This document shows positions 8,874 to 16,062 of a DNA stretch of 64,000 nucleotides, piece after piece. The translations under genes and the position numbers were made by a program. Below the pieces are notes generated by a model. The model worked only from the letters and a program-made list of their open reading frames with translations, did no database searches and was not told where the DNA came from. Source of the DNA: JANOZM01 sp031429355 (GTDB taxonomy: Bacteria > Pseudomonadota > Gammaproteobacteria > Burkholderiales > Burkholderiaceae_E); assembly GCA_031429355.1 (NCBI GenBank), contig JANOZM010000004.1, positions 668,016-732,015 on the forward strand. The letters run 5' to 3'. Each line of letters begins with the position of its first letter. The first letter of the stretch is position 1.

Positions 8874-8905
8874 CATGATATAAAGCATATATGCTTTATA
8901 TCATG
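8874..8905. promoter_or_regulatory. 32-bp perfect palindrome upstream of the AbiEi gene (candidate operator)
   Basis: The half-site CATGATATAAAGCATA is followed directly by its exact reverse complement, centred at 8889/8890, 39 bp upstream of the AbiEi start codon. It shares the core GCATATATGC with the palindrome at 8984-9007. The AT-rich sequence and position fit an autoregulatory operator; no T-run suggests a terminator. Confidence 0.65.
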
Positions 8906-8983
8906 GTTTATTGTGATTTGCAATCAAACCTTGGTTTTTATGGATGACAAGCGTTTGTTGACAATCGCGAGTAATTGTGCCAC

Positions 8984-9007
8984 GCTATTAGCATATATGC
9001 TAATAGC
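8984..9007. promoter_or_regulatory. 24-bp perfect palindrome with the same core
   Basis: The half-site GCTATTAGCATA is followed by its exact reverse complement. It shares the 10-bp core GCATATATGC and flanking A/T with the palindrome at 8874-8905; the two centres are 106 bp apart. A TTGACA hexamer lies just upstream on the plus strand (8958-8963), so this site may cover a rightward promoter. Confidence 0.6.
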
Positions 9008-9392
9008 TTGATGTACTAAAATCGTCTGTTCCAAGGGCCGTGCGCAAGGAACTGACGTTACGTGAAGCGACGCCGATACAAGACGACGGGGGTTATGGAA
9101 GTAAGCCGTTGTGCGCCAACGAACAAGGCTTTAGTCTGCGCGCAGCGGTGCGTTGCCAAGTCCACGAGCGAGCCAAACCAGAGCGGCTTTGCCGTTCATC
9201 ACCTGCCGAGCACGCTAGTACAAATGCTCGTAACACCAGAGCCGCTTAACCCAAAAATTTCCACACACTTTGGATCTGCGCTGGAAAGCCTAGGCCATGA
9301 AAAGGCATGGCTACAACTATTGAGAATTGGAGTCTGTTGGCGATGGTTTTTAGCGGTACTTTTGCGCTTGCGCGGGATTTTGTCCGCTAGAG
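9008..9392. other. Stretch without a recognisable gene
   Basis: A plus-strand frame (9062-9436) is open but basic and Cys-scattered with no family motif, and composition changes to locally GC-richer text around 9040-9250. It may be a decayed gene that once followed the palindromic promoter region. I cannot assign it. Confidence 0.35.
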
Positions 9393-9797
9393 TTAAAGGC
9401 GTGCAAGCGCCACTTTTCGATTTCGATTTTTTGTAACAAGAACCAAATAAATTAACCCAAACAATGCTGCACCCAAAATCACTCCCCAAGACAACACAGA
9501 GTTAAAAGTCGACAGCGGATCGTTGCGCAGGTTCAAGTGAAGTAGGGCATGAACAATACAGAAAGCAGCCAATGCCACACGACTGTAGTTTTGAACCCTT
9601 TCTTGCGTGTGGTTCGTCAATGCAATAAGCACATAAAACAACGGTATGTGAATCACGACAAACCACCATCGACCATTATCATCGCCTAAATTGCGTAGCA
9701 CATAGAGCAAGCGCCACTCCGATTGTGTCATTGCATCTAACTCGTGGGTAAACAAAAAACTAAGCATTAGTTGATTGAGTATTGTGCCAAGTTTCAT
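9393..9797 (-). CDS. Membrane protein, DUF6713-like
   Basis: 134 residues with four predicted membrane segments: LNQLMLSFLFTHELDAM, WWFVVIHIPLFYVLIAL, VALAAFCIVHALLHLNL and SWGVILGAALFGLIYLVLV. Conserved-looking polar residues sit inside them: HELDA and E-W in the first loop, and H-LLH in the third helix. This HELDA...HxLLH pattern matches a family I know as DUF6713; function unknown. The ATG at 9797 overlaps the stop of the upstream DUF2834 gene (ATGA), so I prefer it to the longer upstream frame. Confidence 0.7.
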   Translation of the reverse strand: MKLGTILNQLMLSFLFTHELDAMTQSEWRLLYVLRNLGDDNGRWWFVVIHIPLFYVLIALTNHTQERVQNYSRVALAAFCIVHALLHLNLRNDPLSTFNSVLSWGVILGAALFGLIYLVLVTKNRNRKVALARL

Positions 9798-10093
9798 ACG
9801 CGATCGTTTCTGGTGATGAGATACAATAGGGGGCCAAAGGAACCGCAGGTTAGTGTAAAGAGTGCCCAAAACCAAAAGTTGCGGCCCAGTTTCTTGCTGT
9901 CTTGCCAAGCCCAAACCAAAAACAAACAAACCATAATTACCAAGTCAGCGAAAATTTGCCAACCGATCGGACCACTTAAGTGTTGCAACACCATCTCGAT
10001 AACGCCGCCCGCTGTGTAAACCCCCCAGCTGGTTAGTGCGCTAAATGCGAGTAAAACGATAACCAGAGGTAGTTTGGTGTTTGTCATATTCAT
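9794..10093 (-). CDS. DUF2834 family membrane protein
   Basis: 99 residues with three membrane segments. The C-terminal half carries the DUF2834 pattern: GPIGWQIFADLVIMVCLFLVW, AWQDSKKLGRNFW and LTCGSFGPLLYLITR. The ATG at 10093 has AAAGG seven bases upstream; the longer frame has no ribosome site. It is coupled by an ATGA overlap to the DUF6713-like gene, so the two probably act together in the inner membrane. Both are divergent from the XRE regulator gene, which is the likely controller. Confidence 0.78.
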   Translation of the reverse strand: MNMTNTKLPLVIVLLAFSALTSWGVYTAGGVIEMVLQHLSGPIGWQIFADLVIMVCLFLVWAWQDSKKLGRNFWFWALFTLTCGSFGPLLYLITRNDRV

Positions 10094-10146
10094 CGGGAAC
10101 CTTTTTCTGTTTAAGCATGAACTGTCAGCTACTCGGTGAATTTGCG

Positions 10147-10167
10147 CAATTACGTGAAAGGTAATTG
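10147..10167. promoter_or_regulatory. Inverted repeat in the divergent XRE / DUF2834 promoter region
   Basis: CAATTAC and GTAATTG are exact inverted copies separated by 7 bp, giving centre-to-centre spacing of 14 bp. It lies between the two divergent starts (10093 and 10199), the usual place for the operator of an XRE/MmyB-type regulator. Confidence 0.5.
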
Positions 10168-10198
10168 AATCGCGCGCAGCATGTGCTGTAATAGCAAA

Positions 10199-10996
10199 AT
10201 GATTACCTCTGCAACGCTTAGCAATACCCTTCAAACCGCACGGAAGCTTCGTCGATTTAGCCAGTTAGAACTGGCCCTTCGGATTGGCGTGAGCCAACGC
10301 CATGTTAGTTTTGTGGAAAGCGGCCGGGCGCAACCAAGCCGCGAGCTATTAATTGCTTGGTTGCAAGAATTACAAGCGCCACTAGCCACACGTAATGCGG
10401 CCTTGCAGCAAGCTGGTTTTGCGCCAATGTATAGCGGCAAGGAACTTACGGATGCAGTGCTTGCTCCAGCCTACGATGCGATGACTCGATTGTTAGCTGC
10501 CCATGAACCAATCCCCGCAATGGTAATGGATGCTGCTTGGAACGTATTGCGGATGAATCGCGGAGCGCATTGGATGATCAAAGCGATCATGCCTTGGACA
10601 GCGCAACTGACGCCTGATCAACCAATGAACTTTCTTGATGCAATGCTGCACCCTGAAGGGATGATCAAGCGCGTGACGAATTTGGAAGATGTAGCCCCAG
10701 TGATCTTGTCCCATCTGAGGGACGATGCCAGTGTAGTGCCAGAACTATCAGCGCGTGTCGAATTGTTGGCGGAACAATTTCAGCAGCGTTTAGGCAAAAA
10801 ACCAATTGCATCGTGGCCTCGCCAAATGGCACCCGTGTTAACGATTCGTTTTACAACCGAATATGGCGAATTAGCTTTCTTCAGCATGTTTTCAACCTTT
10901 GGAACACCTCAAGATATTACCCTTGCATCTTTGCGTGTGGAGCATATGTTTGCAGCTGATGAACATACCCGTTTGATGTTGGAGAAAAGCCTGTAG
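10199..10996 (+). CDS. XRE-family regulator with MmyB-like ligand-binding domain
   Basis: About 265 residues. The N-terminal helix-turn-helix is RKLRRFSQLELALRIGVSQRHVSFVESGRAQPSRELL, typical for XRE proteins. The rest is an MmyB-like PAS-type domain (AMVMDAAWNVLRMNRGA near residue 105, FRFT-like VLTIRFTTEYGELAFFSMFSTFGTPQDITLASLRVE near the end), the FGTPxDxxxxxLxVE ending being typical. Such proteins bind lipophilic ligands and control adjacent oxidoreductase or membrane genes. I chose the ATG at 10199; an ATG at 10181 is also in frame. Confidence 0.85.
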   Translation: MITSATLSNTLQTARKLRRFSQLELALRIGVSQRHVSFVESGRAQPSRELLIAWLQELQAPLATRNAALQQAGFAPMYSGKELTDAVLAPAYDAMTRLLAAHEPIPAMVMDAAWNVLRMNRGAHWMIKAIMPWTAQLTPDQPMNFLDAMLHPEGMIKRVTNLEDVAPVILSHLRDDASVVPELSARVELLAEQFQQRLGKKPIASWPRQMAPVLTIRFTTEYGELAFFSMFSTFGTPQDITLASLRVEHMFAADEHTRLMLEKSL

Positions 10997-11174
10997 ACCA
11001 GCTGAAAGACATTGGCCAAATATTCAGGCTGCGAAGGTGGCTGCATGCAATGTGAATTGGAGCCCAATGATGGGTGTTTTAAGCTGTGCTTTTGCGCGTG
11101 CATAGTCGTTTTGCCGGAGCAATCACGCAGATAATCAGTTGTCCAATTACTTCAGACGCTCATTTGGCAATGTA

Positions 11175-11205
11175 AAAGGCCCGCATCGGCAGCAAAAGGG
11201 CCTTT
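11175..11205. terminator. Hairpin in the 10997-11388 intergenic region
   Basis: AAAGGCCC (11175-11182) pairs with GGGCCTTT (11198-11205) around a 15-base loop, followed by AAATC. It is terminator-like on either strand but lacks a long T-run, and lies 180 bp after the XRE gene. Nothing else recognisable is in this 390-bp gap. Confidence 0.45.
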
Positions 11206-11388
11206 AAATCACCTATCTGACCTTGAAGGATATTTCGTAACAAGTGTTTATGCGTCAAGATCTGAGGTGGTTTAAGTTGCCTTGACTCCAAGCAATTGGT
11301 GTTTTTCAACTAGGGCAATTACTTTGCAGGTATAGTCCGGCGCTGGGCAAGCACGCAAATTGAAGTGTATCGAACTTGGAGAATTGAA

Positions 11389-12084
11389 ATGAAATTGGCA
11401 CGCAAATTAGTCCCCGCTGTATTTTTAATGTTCAACGCAATTACGATAGCGTCGGCTTCGACCCAAAAAATTGATCACAGCGAAAACTATGCATCGGAGT
11501 TATTTCGACTGCAGATTGTTTGCATGTCCTCAAGTCAACTCTTGAAGATGCCCAATATCGCTTCCGACCCTGCGCGCACTGCCGACGTCCATACATTGCT
11601 CGAAAAAATGCGTTGCTCTGAAATTCAATCTCCTCTGTCGCGTGAAATCGCTCTTCAGCGACTCGGCGAAGGTGTTCGGAACGGCGATCTTCGCTCGATT
11701 GGGTTGGTACTATCACATGACTTAACAAACTACTTCGGCCCGAGTTCGAGTGAATTTATCTATCAAAGGAATATACTAAACGAAATGAACAGCGTCGCTG
11801 AACGTAAAGTCCAACTACTTGAAGACGCGGCCCAGTGCGGTGATCGTAAAGCAATGCGTGATCTGTTTACAGCGTACTCGGGCGGAAATGTTCTGCTATC
11901 TGATGCAAGAAAAGCGGCTTTGTATGGAACGGCTGTGGTGAGGTCCGCTCAAATAGACGGCAGATCTTCAGGGGCGGTTCAAGAAAACCTTGCCTATTGG
12001 GAATCAAAACTAAGCAGTACCGAAGTAGAGGCGACACGCAAATTAGCTTGGGATATCGCAGCGCGAAATTCACCCTCAAAATAG
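11389..12084 (+). CDS. Exported protein of unknown function
   Basis: 231 residues with a signal peptide (MKLARKLVPAVFLMFNAITIASAS, cleavage near residue 24). The mature part is helical with several Cys (LQIVCMSS, KMRCSEI, AAQCGDRKAMRDLFTAYSGG) and a DAAQCGDRKAMRDL stretch reminiscent of the Sel1/TPR solenoid repeats of periplasmic proteins, but one such unit is too little to claim. The ATG at 11389 follows TTGGAG; eight further codons upstream (from 11365) are in frame. Isolated gene, no operon partner. Confidence 0.65.
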   Translation: MKLARKLVPAVFLMFNAITIASASTQKIDHSENYASELFRLQIVCMSSSQLLKMPNIASDPARTADVHTLLEKMRCSEIQSPLSREIALQRLGEGVRNGDLRSIGLVLSHDLTNYFGPSSSEFIYQRNILNEMNSVAERKVQLLEDAAQCGDRKAMRDLFTAYSGGNVLLSDARKAALYGTAVVRSAQIDGRSSGAVQENLAYWESKLSSTEVEATRKLAWDIAARNSPSK

Positions 12085-12236
12085 TGAGCGGCTCGAAGAC
12101 TTAAGCTCTTCGTTGAGCTAAACGTTAGAGCCTTGCCGCCAAAAATATTGGCCGAGAACTAACATAGGGGAAATAACGAAGCGATCTGTCGTGGCACTTT
12201 GATGGCCGCAATGGCCATACATACCGACAATCGCGT

Positions 12237-12530
12237 CTAATCGATCACGAGCGCCGCAATGCCCTCGTTGTTTAACTGATCAACATACTCAAAAATCCGC
12301 GAATCCAAACCTTGACTGCCATGATTAATAATAACCATTGCGCTGGCTTTTTCGGGTGAGAACACCCAAGCGGCAATAGGTTTCGGGGTGCACACAAACG
12401 GTTGCCCGACGCAGGTCATCGAATCGATTGAAATTCGCTCACCATTGTTTTTACTCGCTTGCTGTGTGCAAACGTGTTCAAACATTAAAGCGCATAGAGA
12501 AAGTGCTAATACCTTTAATTTCGTAAACAT
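12237..12530 (-). pseudogene. Truncated dienelactone-hydrolase-like gene
   Basis: 97 residues: a signal-like N-terminus (MFTKLKVLALSLCALMFEHVC), then the first strands of an alpha/beta hydrolase: AWVFSPEKASAMVIINHGSQGLDSRIFEYVDQLNNEGIAALVID. In secreted relatives this HGSxG...LVxDS segment is about one third of a roughly 300-residue enzyme; here the frame stops immediately after LVID, before the nucleophile Ser. The next 150 bp show no continuation in other frames. It is therefore probably non-functional. Confidence 0.6.
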
Positions 12531-12549
12531 AACCAAATTTATTGCATAG

Positions 12550-12687
12550 CTACCGAACCGCAAATAACTTAATAGCATTAAACAAAATAATCCCAATCAT
12601 TGCAAAACCAACAAAGTAGAAAACTCCGTCAAATCCGGCTAAAAGGGCCACGATCCAAATCGGATATATCAAGAACAGAGTTTTCAT
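12550..12687 (-). CDS. Possible 45-residue membrane protein
   Basis: An open frame encoding MKTLFLIYPIWIVALLAG, FDGVFYFVGFAMIGIILFN and AIKLFAVR, i.e. two hydrophobic helices with a basic end. It stops 19 bp before the start of the truncated hydrolase on the same strand. No clear Shine-Dalgarno precedes the ATG, so it may be a real small protein or a remnant. Confidence 0.35.
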   Translation of the reverse strand: MKTLFLIYPIWIVALLAGFDGVFYFVGFAMIGIILFNAIKLFAVR

Positions 12688-12722
12688 AAGTTTGAGCGAA
12701 TTATTAAGTGAAGCCTCTTAGC

Positions 12723-13064
12723 TTATTTAGACGCTACCATCTGTACTGCTGCGGGTTTGATTTCAACCAAACTCACTTCACCTATGCCAGCCTTAAACAA
12801 AGGGGTGTGCATCATGTTGGGTAAGGTCGCAAACTTTGGATTCGCACGTAATCCGTTCTCGCCCACGCCAACTAAAAAGATGCCTTCAGATTTGTCCACT
12901 GCAGCGGTGCTTTTGTAAGCTGGGTTCGCAATTAAACCGGCTTCGCCGTTGGTCCAAATGTAGGGTTGGCTGGAATCTTGAGCGGCGAAAGCCGAACTAG
13001 CCGCAACAGTTGAAGCGATAACAAAAGAAGCGGTGATGATGGATTGAGCGATGGTGTTTTTCAT
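12723..13064 (-). CDS. Small exported protein of unknown function (copy 2)
   Basis: 113 residues with a signal peptide (cleavage after SAFA near residue 28). The mature protein matches the product of 507-830 in almost every position: PYIWTNGEAGLIANPAYK, DKSEG, LVGVGEN, LRANPKFA, LPNMMHTPLFKAG, IGEVSLVEI and QMVA. The start codon follows AAAGGACTTATC. Upstream DNA shares four blocks with the other copy. Its divergent neighbour is an exported methionine sulfoxide reductase. Unknown function; the pair is more conserved than expected for drifting duplicates. Confidence 0.85.
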   Translation of the reverse strand: MKNTIAQSIITASFVIASTVAASSAFAAQDSSQPYIWTNGEAGLIANPAYKSTAAVDKSEGIFLVGVGENGLRANPKFATLPNMMHTPLFKAGIGEVSLVEIKPAAVQMVASK

Positions 13065-13091
13065 GATAAGTCCTTTAAGAAGATTGAGTGA

Positions 13092-13245
13092 ATTCGGTTT
13101 AGTGACATCGGCAAAGCGCTTGGGGTAAAACTCAAAGTCAGCGTTGTTTTGCGTTTGTCGATGGAATGAATTGTGAAGGGCCTAGTTATCCGCTTGAGCT
13201 CACGTTGGAATCAGTTTGAAGGCGCTTAGATATCAGTTTGATAAC
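13092..13245 (-). promoter_or_regulatory. Upstream blocks shared with the paralogue at 0.5 kb
   Basis: On the minus strand, 13245-13230, 13203-13180, 13168-13153 and 13106-13092 match the four blocks at 345-463. The first three keep the same gaps of 26 and 11 bp; the last gap differs (46 instead of 11). Between matching blocks the sequences have diverged, which favours selection on the blocks. Confidence 0.6.
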
Positions 13246-13344
13246 AGCTAAAGATCCAACGAATCGGCGTTATTTTGCTAAAGTAAGGAAACGTATCGTT
13301 TCAATACGAATGCCCACCTTAACTTTTTACTTTCCGATTGCAAT

Positions 13345-13875
13345 ATGAAAATGATTCAAGAAGATCCAAACGTCAATTGCCTTATGGCGATCAGCCCGAG
13401 CCGTCGCCGTTACGGTTTAGCTTTGTTCTCTACGTTGTTGATTGGCGCCAAGCCAGTCTTTAGTGCAACTGAGCCGACCCGTAATGACAAACTGGTACTC
13501 ACCGATGCGCAGTGGAAGCAACGCCTAACAGCGGGCCAGTACCGTGTCTTGCGGGACGAAGGAACGGAAGCAGCAGGGAGTAGCCCCCTGGACAATGAAA
13601 AACGTGAGGGCATGTTTCATTGTGCTGGTTGCGACTTAGTCCTGTTTAACTCATCAACCAAATTCAACAGCGGTACGGGTTGGCCCAGTTTTTTCGCATC
13701 GTTAACAGATTCAATCAACACAAAAACGGACTACAAACTTATTTTTCCGCGTACCGAATATCATTGCGCTCGCTGCGGTGGCCATCAAGGCCATGTGTTT
13801 GATGATGGCCCAAAGCCCTCGGGAAAACGTTTTTGCAATAACGGCATTGCACTGCGTTTTGAGGCCAAAAAGTAG
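13345..13875 (+). CDS. msrB: Methionine-R-sulfoxide reductase, exported form
   Basis: 176 residues. After an N-terminal extension with SRRRYGLALFSTLLIGA (a twin-arginine-like signal, Arg pair near 20-22) comes the full MsrB domain: LTDAQWKQRLTAGQYRVLRDEGTE, zinc cysteines C93, C96, C141 and C144 (CAGC and CARC), SGTGWPSF, EYHC, GGHQGHVFDDG and the catalytic C164 in RFCNNG. MsrB reduces the R-epimer of methionine sulfoxide in proteins. The leader suggests it acts in the periplasm. A shorter start at 13384 (MAISPSRRR) would put the twin Arg nearer the terminus. Divergent from the exported small protein. Confidence 0.88.
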   Translation: MKMIQEDPNVNCLMAISPSRRRYGLALFSTLLIGAKPVFSATEPTRNDKLVLTDAQWKQRLTAGQYRVLRDEGTEAAGSSPLDNEKREGMFHCAGCDLVLFNSSTKFNSGTGWPSFFASLTDSINTKTDYKLIFPRTEYHCARCGGHQGHVFDDGPKPSGKRFCNNGIALRFEAKK

Positions 13876-13944
13876 TTTTGATCCAGTCAGATGCTAATTT
13901 CTTGAGATAAAGCAACGGCAGAGGACGCAAACGAGAAAAGCAAA

Positions 13945-14481
13945 ATGCACACAGAAATTCTTGAATTTTGGTTTAAAGAAATCACCCCTGCGCAATGGTG
14001 GAAAGTCGATGCAGCGTTTGACAAACTCATTGCTGATCGCTTCGGTGATATCCACACCCAAGCTATTCAGGCAGAGCTGTTTGCTTGGCGAACCACGCCT
14101 CAAGGACGACTAGCTGAAGTCATCGTGCTCGATCAATTTTCTCGCAATATTTATCGGGGCACTCGCCGCGCTTTTGAAGCCGATAACTTGGCTTTGGCAC
14201 TGGCTCAGGAAGCCGTTGCGATCGAAGCGGATATTGCGCTGCCTCAAGAAGAAAGAGTTTTTTTGTACATGCCCTACATGCACAGTGAGTCAAAAAGTAT
14301 TCACGTTGTTGCCGAGCGTCTTTTTCAAGAAAACGCGCCAAAAGGTAACTACGATTTTGAACTTCGACACAAAGCCATTGTCGACCGCTTTGGCCGATAC
14401 CCACATCGCAATCAGATATTAGGGCGGGTATCCACGGCAGAAGAGTTAGTATTCTTAAAAGAACCTGGGTCTAGTTTTTAA
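13945..14481 (+). CDS. DUF924 family protein
   Basis: 178 residues, normal for the family. Typical motifs: ILEFWFKE with the following QWW, the DxxFDxLIADRFG helix, GRLAEVIVLDQFSRNIYRGTRRAFEAD, ERVFLYMPYMHSES and HKAIVDRFGRYPHRN. The fold is a TPR-like helical bundle; biochemical role unknown. Soluble and cytoplasmic, no signal. It sits 43 bp upstream of gor and may share its transcript. Confidence 0.88.
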   Translation: MHTEILEFWFKEITPAQWWKVDAAFDKLIADRFGDIHTQAIQAELFAWRTTPQGRLAEVIVLDQFSRNIYRGTRRAFEADNLALALAQEAVAIEADIALPQEERVFLYMPYMHSESKSIHVVAERLFQENAPKGNYDFELRHKAIVDRFGRYPHRNQILGRVSTAEELVFLKEPGSSF

Positions 14482-14524
14482 TTTTTTGCTTCGAAGACAA
14501 CGTCTTCACTTCACAGAAAAACGA

Positions 14525-15889
14525 ATGAGTACATTTGATTTGGTAGTAATTGGTGGCGGCTCAGGTGGTGTACGAGCGGCGCGTATTGCAGCAAGCCACG
14601 GCGCTTCAGTTGCGCTCATTGAAGAGTATCGATTGGGAGGCACCTGTGTTATTCGCGGCTGTGTTCCTAAAAAACTCATGGTGTACGCATCACGTTTTGC
14701 ACAAGAGTTTAAAGAAGCGGCCGGTTATGGTTGGCAAGTGGATCACCCTAGTTTTGATTGGGGCAAACTGAAACTGCAACGTGATACCGAAGTTAGTCGG
14801 TTGGAATCAATTTATCGCAACAACTTAGTTAAAGCCGGCGTACAGCTTTTTAGTGGGCGTGCGCGCCTCGCAGGCACACACCAAGTCCAGCTATCAAGCG
14901 GGCAAATATTTGATGCCAAGACGATCTTAATTGCCACTGGGGCTAGCCCCAATAATGGGCCAGTATTACAGGGCGCGGAGCTCGCCATTGATTCCAACGG
15001 ATTTTTTGAGCTAGAGCAAAAACCACGGCGCGTTGTTGTGCAAGGGGCGGGCTATATTGCGCTCGAACTCGCCTGTGTTTTTAATTTGCTCGGCTCGAAA
15101 GTCGACATTGTGGTTCGAGGTGATCAAATTTTGCGCGGATTCGATAACGAGACGCGCAACCATTTGGCGAAAGAGCTAACCAACAGCGGCATTCAAATTC
15201 ATTTTGCAACTGAAGTACACGCAATAGAAAAAACACCAGAACACCTCGCTGTATTGCTTAGCACCGGAAAGACCATTCAAACCGATTGCGTGTTGCGCGC
15301 GTTGGGCCGAACACCGTTAACGCAAGACCTTGGGCTCGAAACCGCGGGCTTAGCAGTGGATAAGTTAGGGGCAATTGTTGTCGATCAATATTCGCGCACG
15401 AACGTCACCAATATTTATGCGGTTGGCGACGTAACGAATCGAGTCAACCTTACACCCATGGCGATTCGTGAAGGGCATGCGTTTGCTGATACCCAGTATG
15501 GCAAACGCCCGCGAATTGTCGACCACTCGTTGGTTCCAACCGGTGTGTTTACGACACCTGAAATGGGTGTTGTGGGCCTCACCGAAGAACAGGCTCTTGA
15601 ACGTTATCCGATGCTTGATGTTTACACCACGAGTTTTAGGCCAATGAAGGCCACACTATCGGGCCATACATCGCGTACGTTTTTTAAATTGTTAGTTGAT
15701 CGAATAACCGACCGAGTTGTAGGCTTTCATAGCATCGGACCCGATACAGGTGAAATTGCGCAGCTCATGGGTGTAATTTTGCAGTTACAAGGTACCAAAG
15801 CTTCTTTAGACGCGACCCTCGCGGTACACCCAACCGCTGCCGAAGAAATTGTGACGATGCGAATACCCACACGACAGCATGGTTTGTAA
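14525..15889 (+). CDS. gor: Glutathione-disulfide reductase
   Basis: 454 residues of the class I pyridine nucleotide-disulfide oxidoreductase family. FAD fold at LVVIGGGSGGVRAAR, redox pair C41/C46 in GGTCVIRGCVPKKLM (the RGCVPKK form is characteristic of glutathione reductase), NADPH fold at VVVQGAGYIALE, the second FAD contact NIYAVGDVTN, and the catalytic HPTAAEE at about H435. It reduces GSSG with NADPH in the cytoplasm. The ATG at 14525 matches the domain start; the longer upstream frame is not needed. Confidence 0.92.
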   Translation: MSTFDLVVIGGGSGGVRAARIAASHGASVALIEEYRLGGTCVIRGCVPKKLMVYASRFAQEFKEAAGYGWQVDHPSFDWGKLKLQRDTEVSRLESIYRNNLVKAGVQLFSGRARLAGTHQVQLSSGQIFDAKTILIATGASPNNGPVLQGAELAIDSNGFFELEQKPRRVVVQGAGYIALELACVFNLLGSKVDIVVRGDQILRGFDNETRNHLAKELTNSGIQIHFATEVHAIEKTPEHLAVLLSTGKTIQTDCVLRALGRTPLTQDLGLETAGLAVDKLGAIVVDQYSRTNVTNIYAVGDVTNRVNLTPMAIREGHAFADTQYGKRPRIVDHSLVPTGVFTTPEMGVVGLTEEQALERYPMLDVYTTSFRPMKATLSGHTSRTFFKLLVDRITDRVVGFHSIGPDTGEIAQLMGVILQLQGTKASLDATLAVHPTAAEEIVTMRIPTRQHGL

Positions 15890-16062
15890 ATCACATTGCT
15901 TGGGGTCAAATTTGAACAACAGGTCCCCGAACCATATAAAAATAATTTGAACCCTTGCTGCAATAAAGGTTTGGTGAGAGTAGACTAAAGCAGTCGGTAA
16001 ATACCGAATTCAAGACTTAACCAATACTCTCCACTGGAACGAAACCCCCTTGGACCTAACCC

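Noticed and set aside
15890..16062. GGGGTCAAATTTGAAC text as a mobile-element end
   Set aside because: The repeated TTTGAAC pieces are too short and lack terminal inverted repeats or target duplications.
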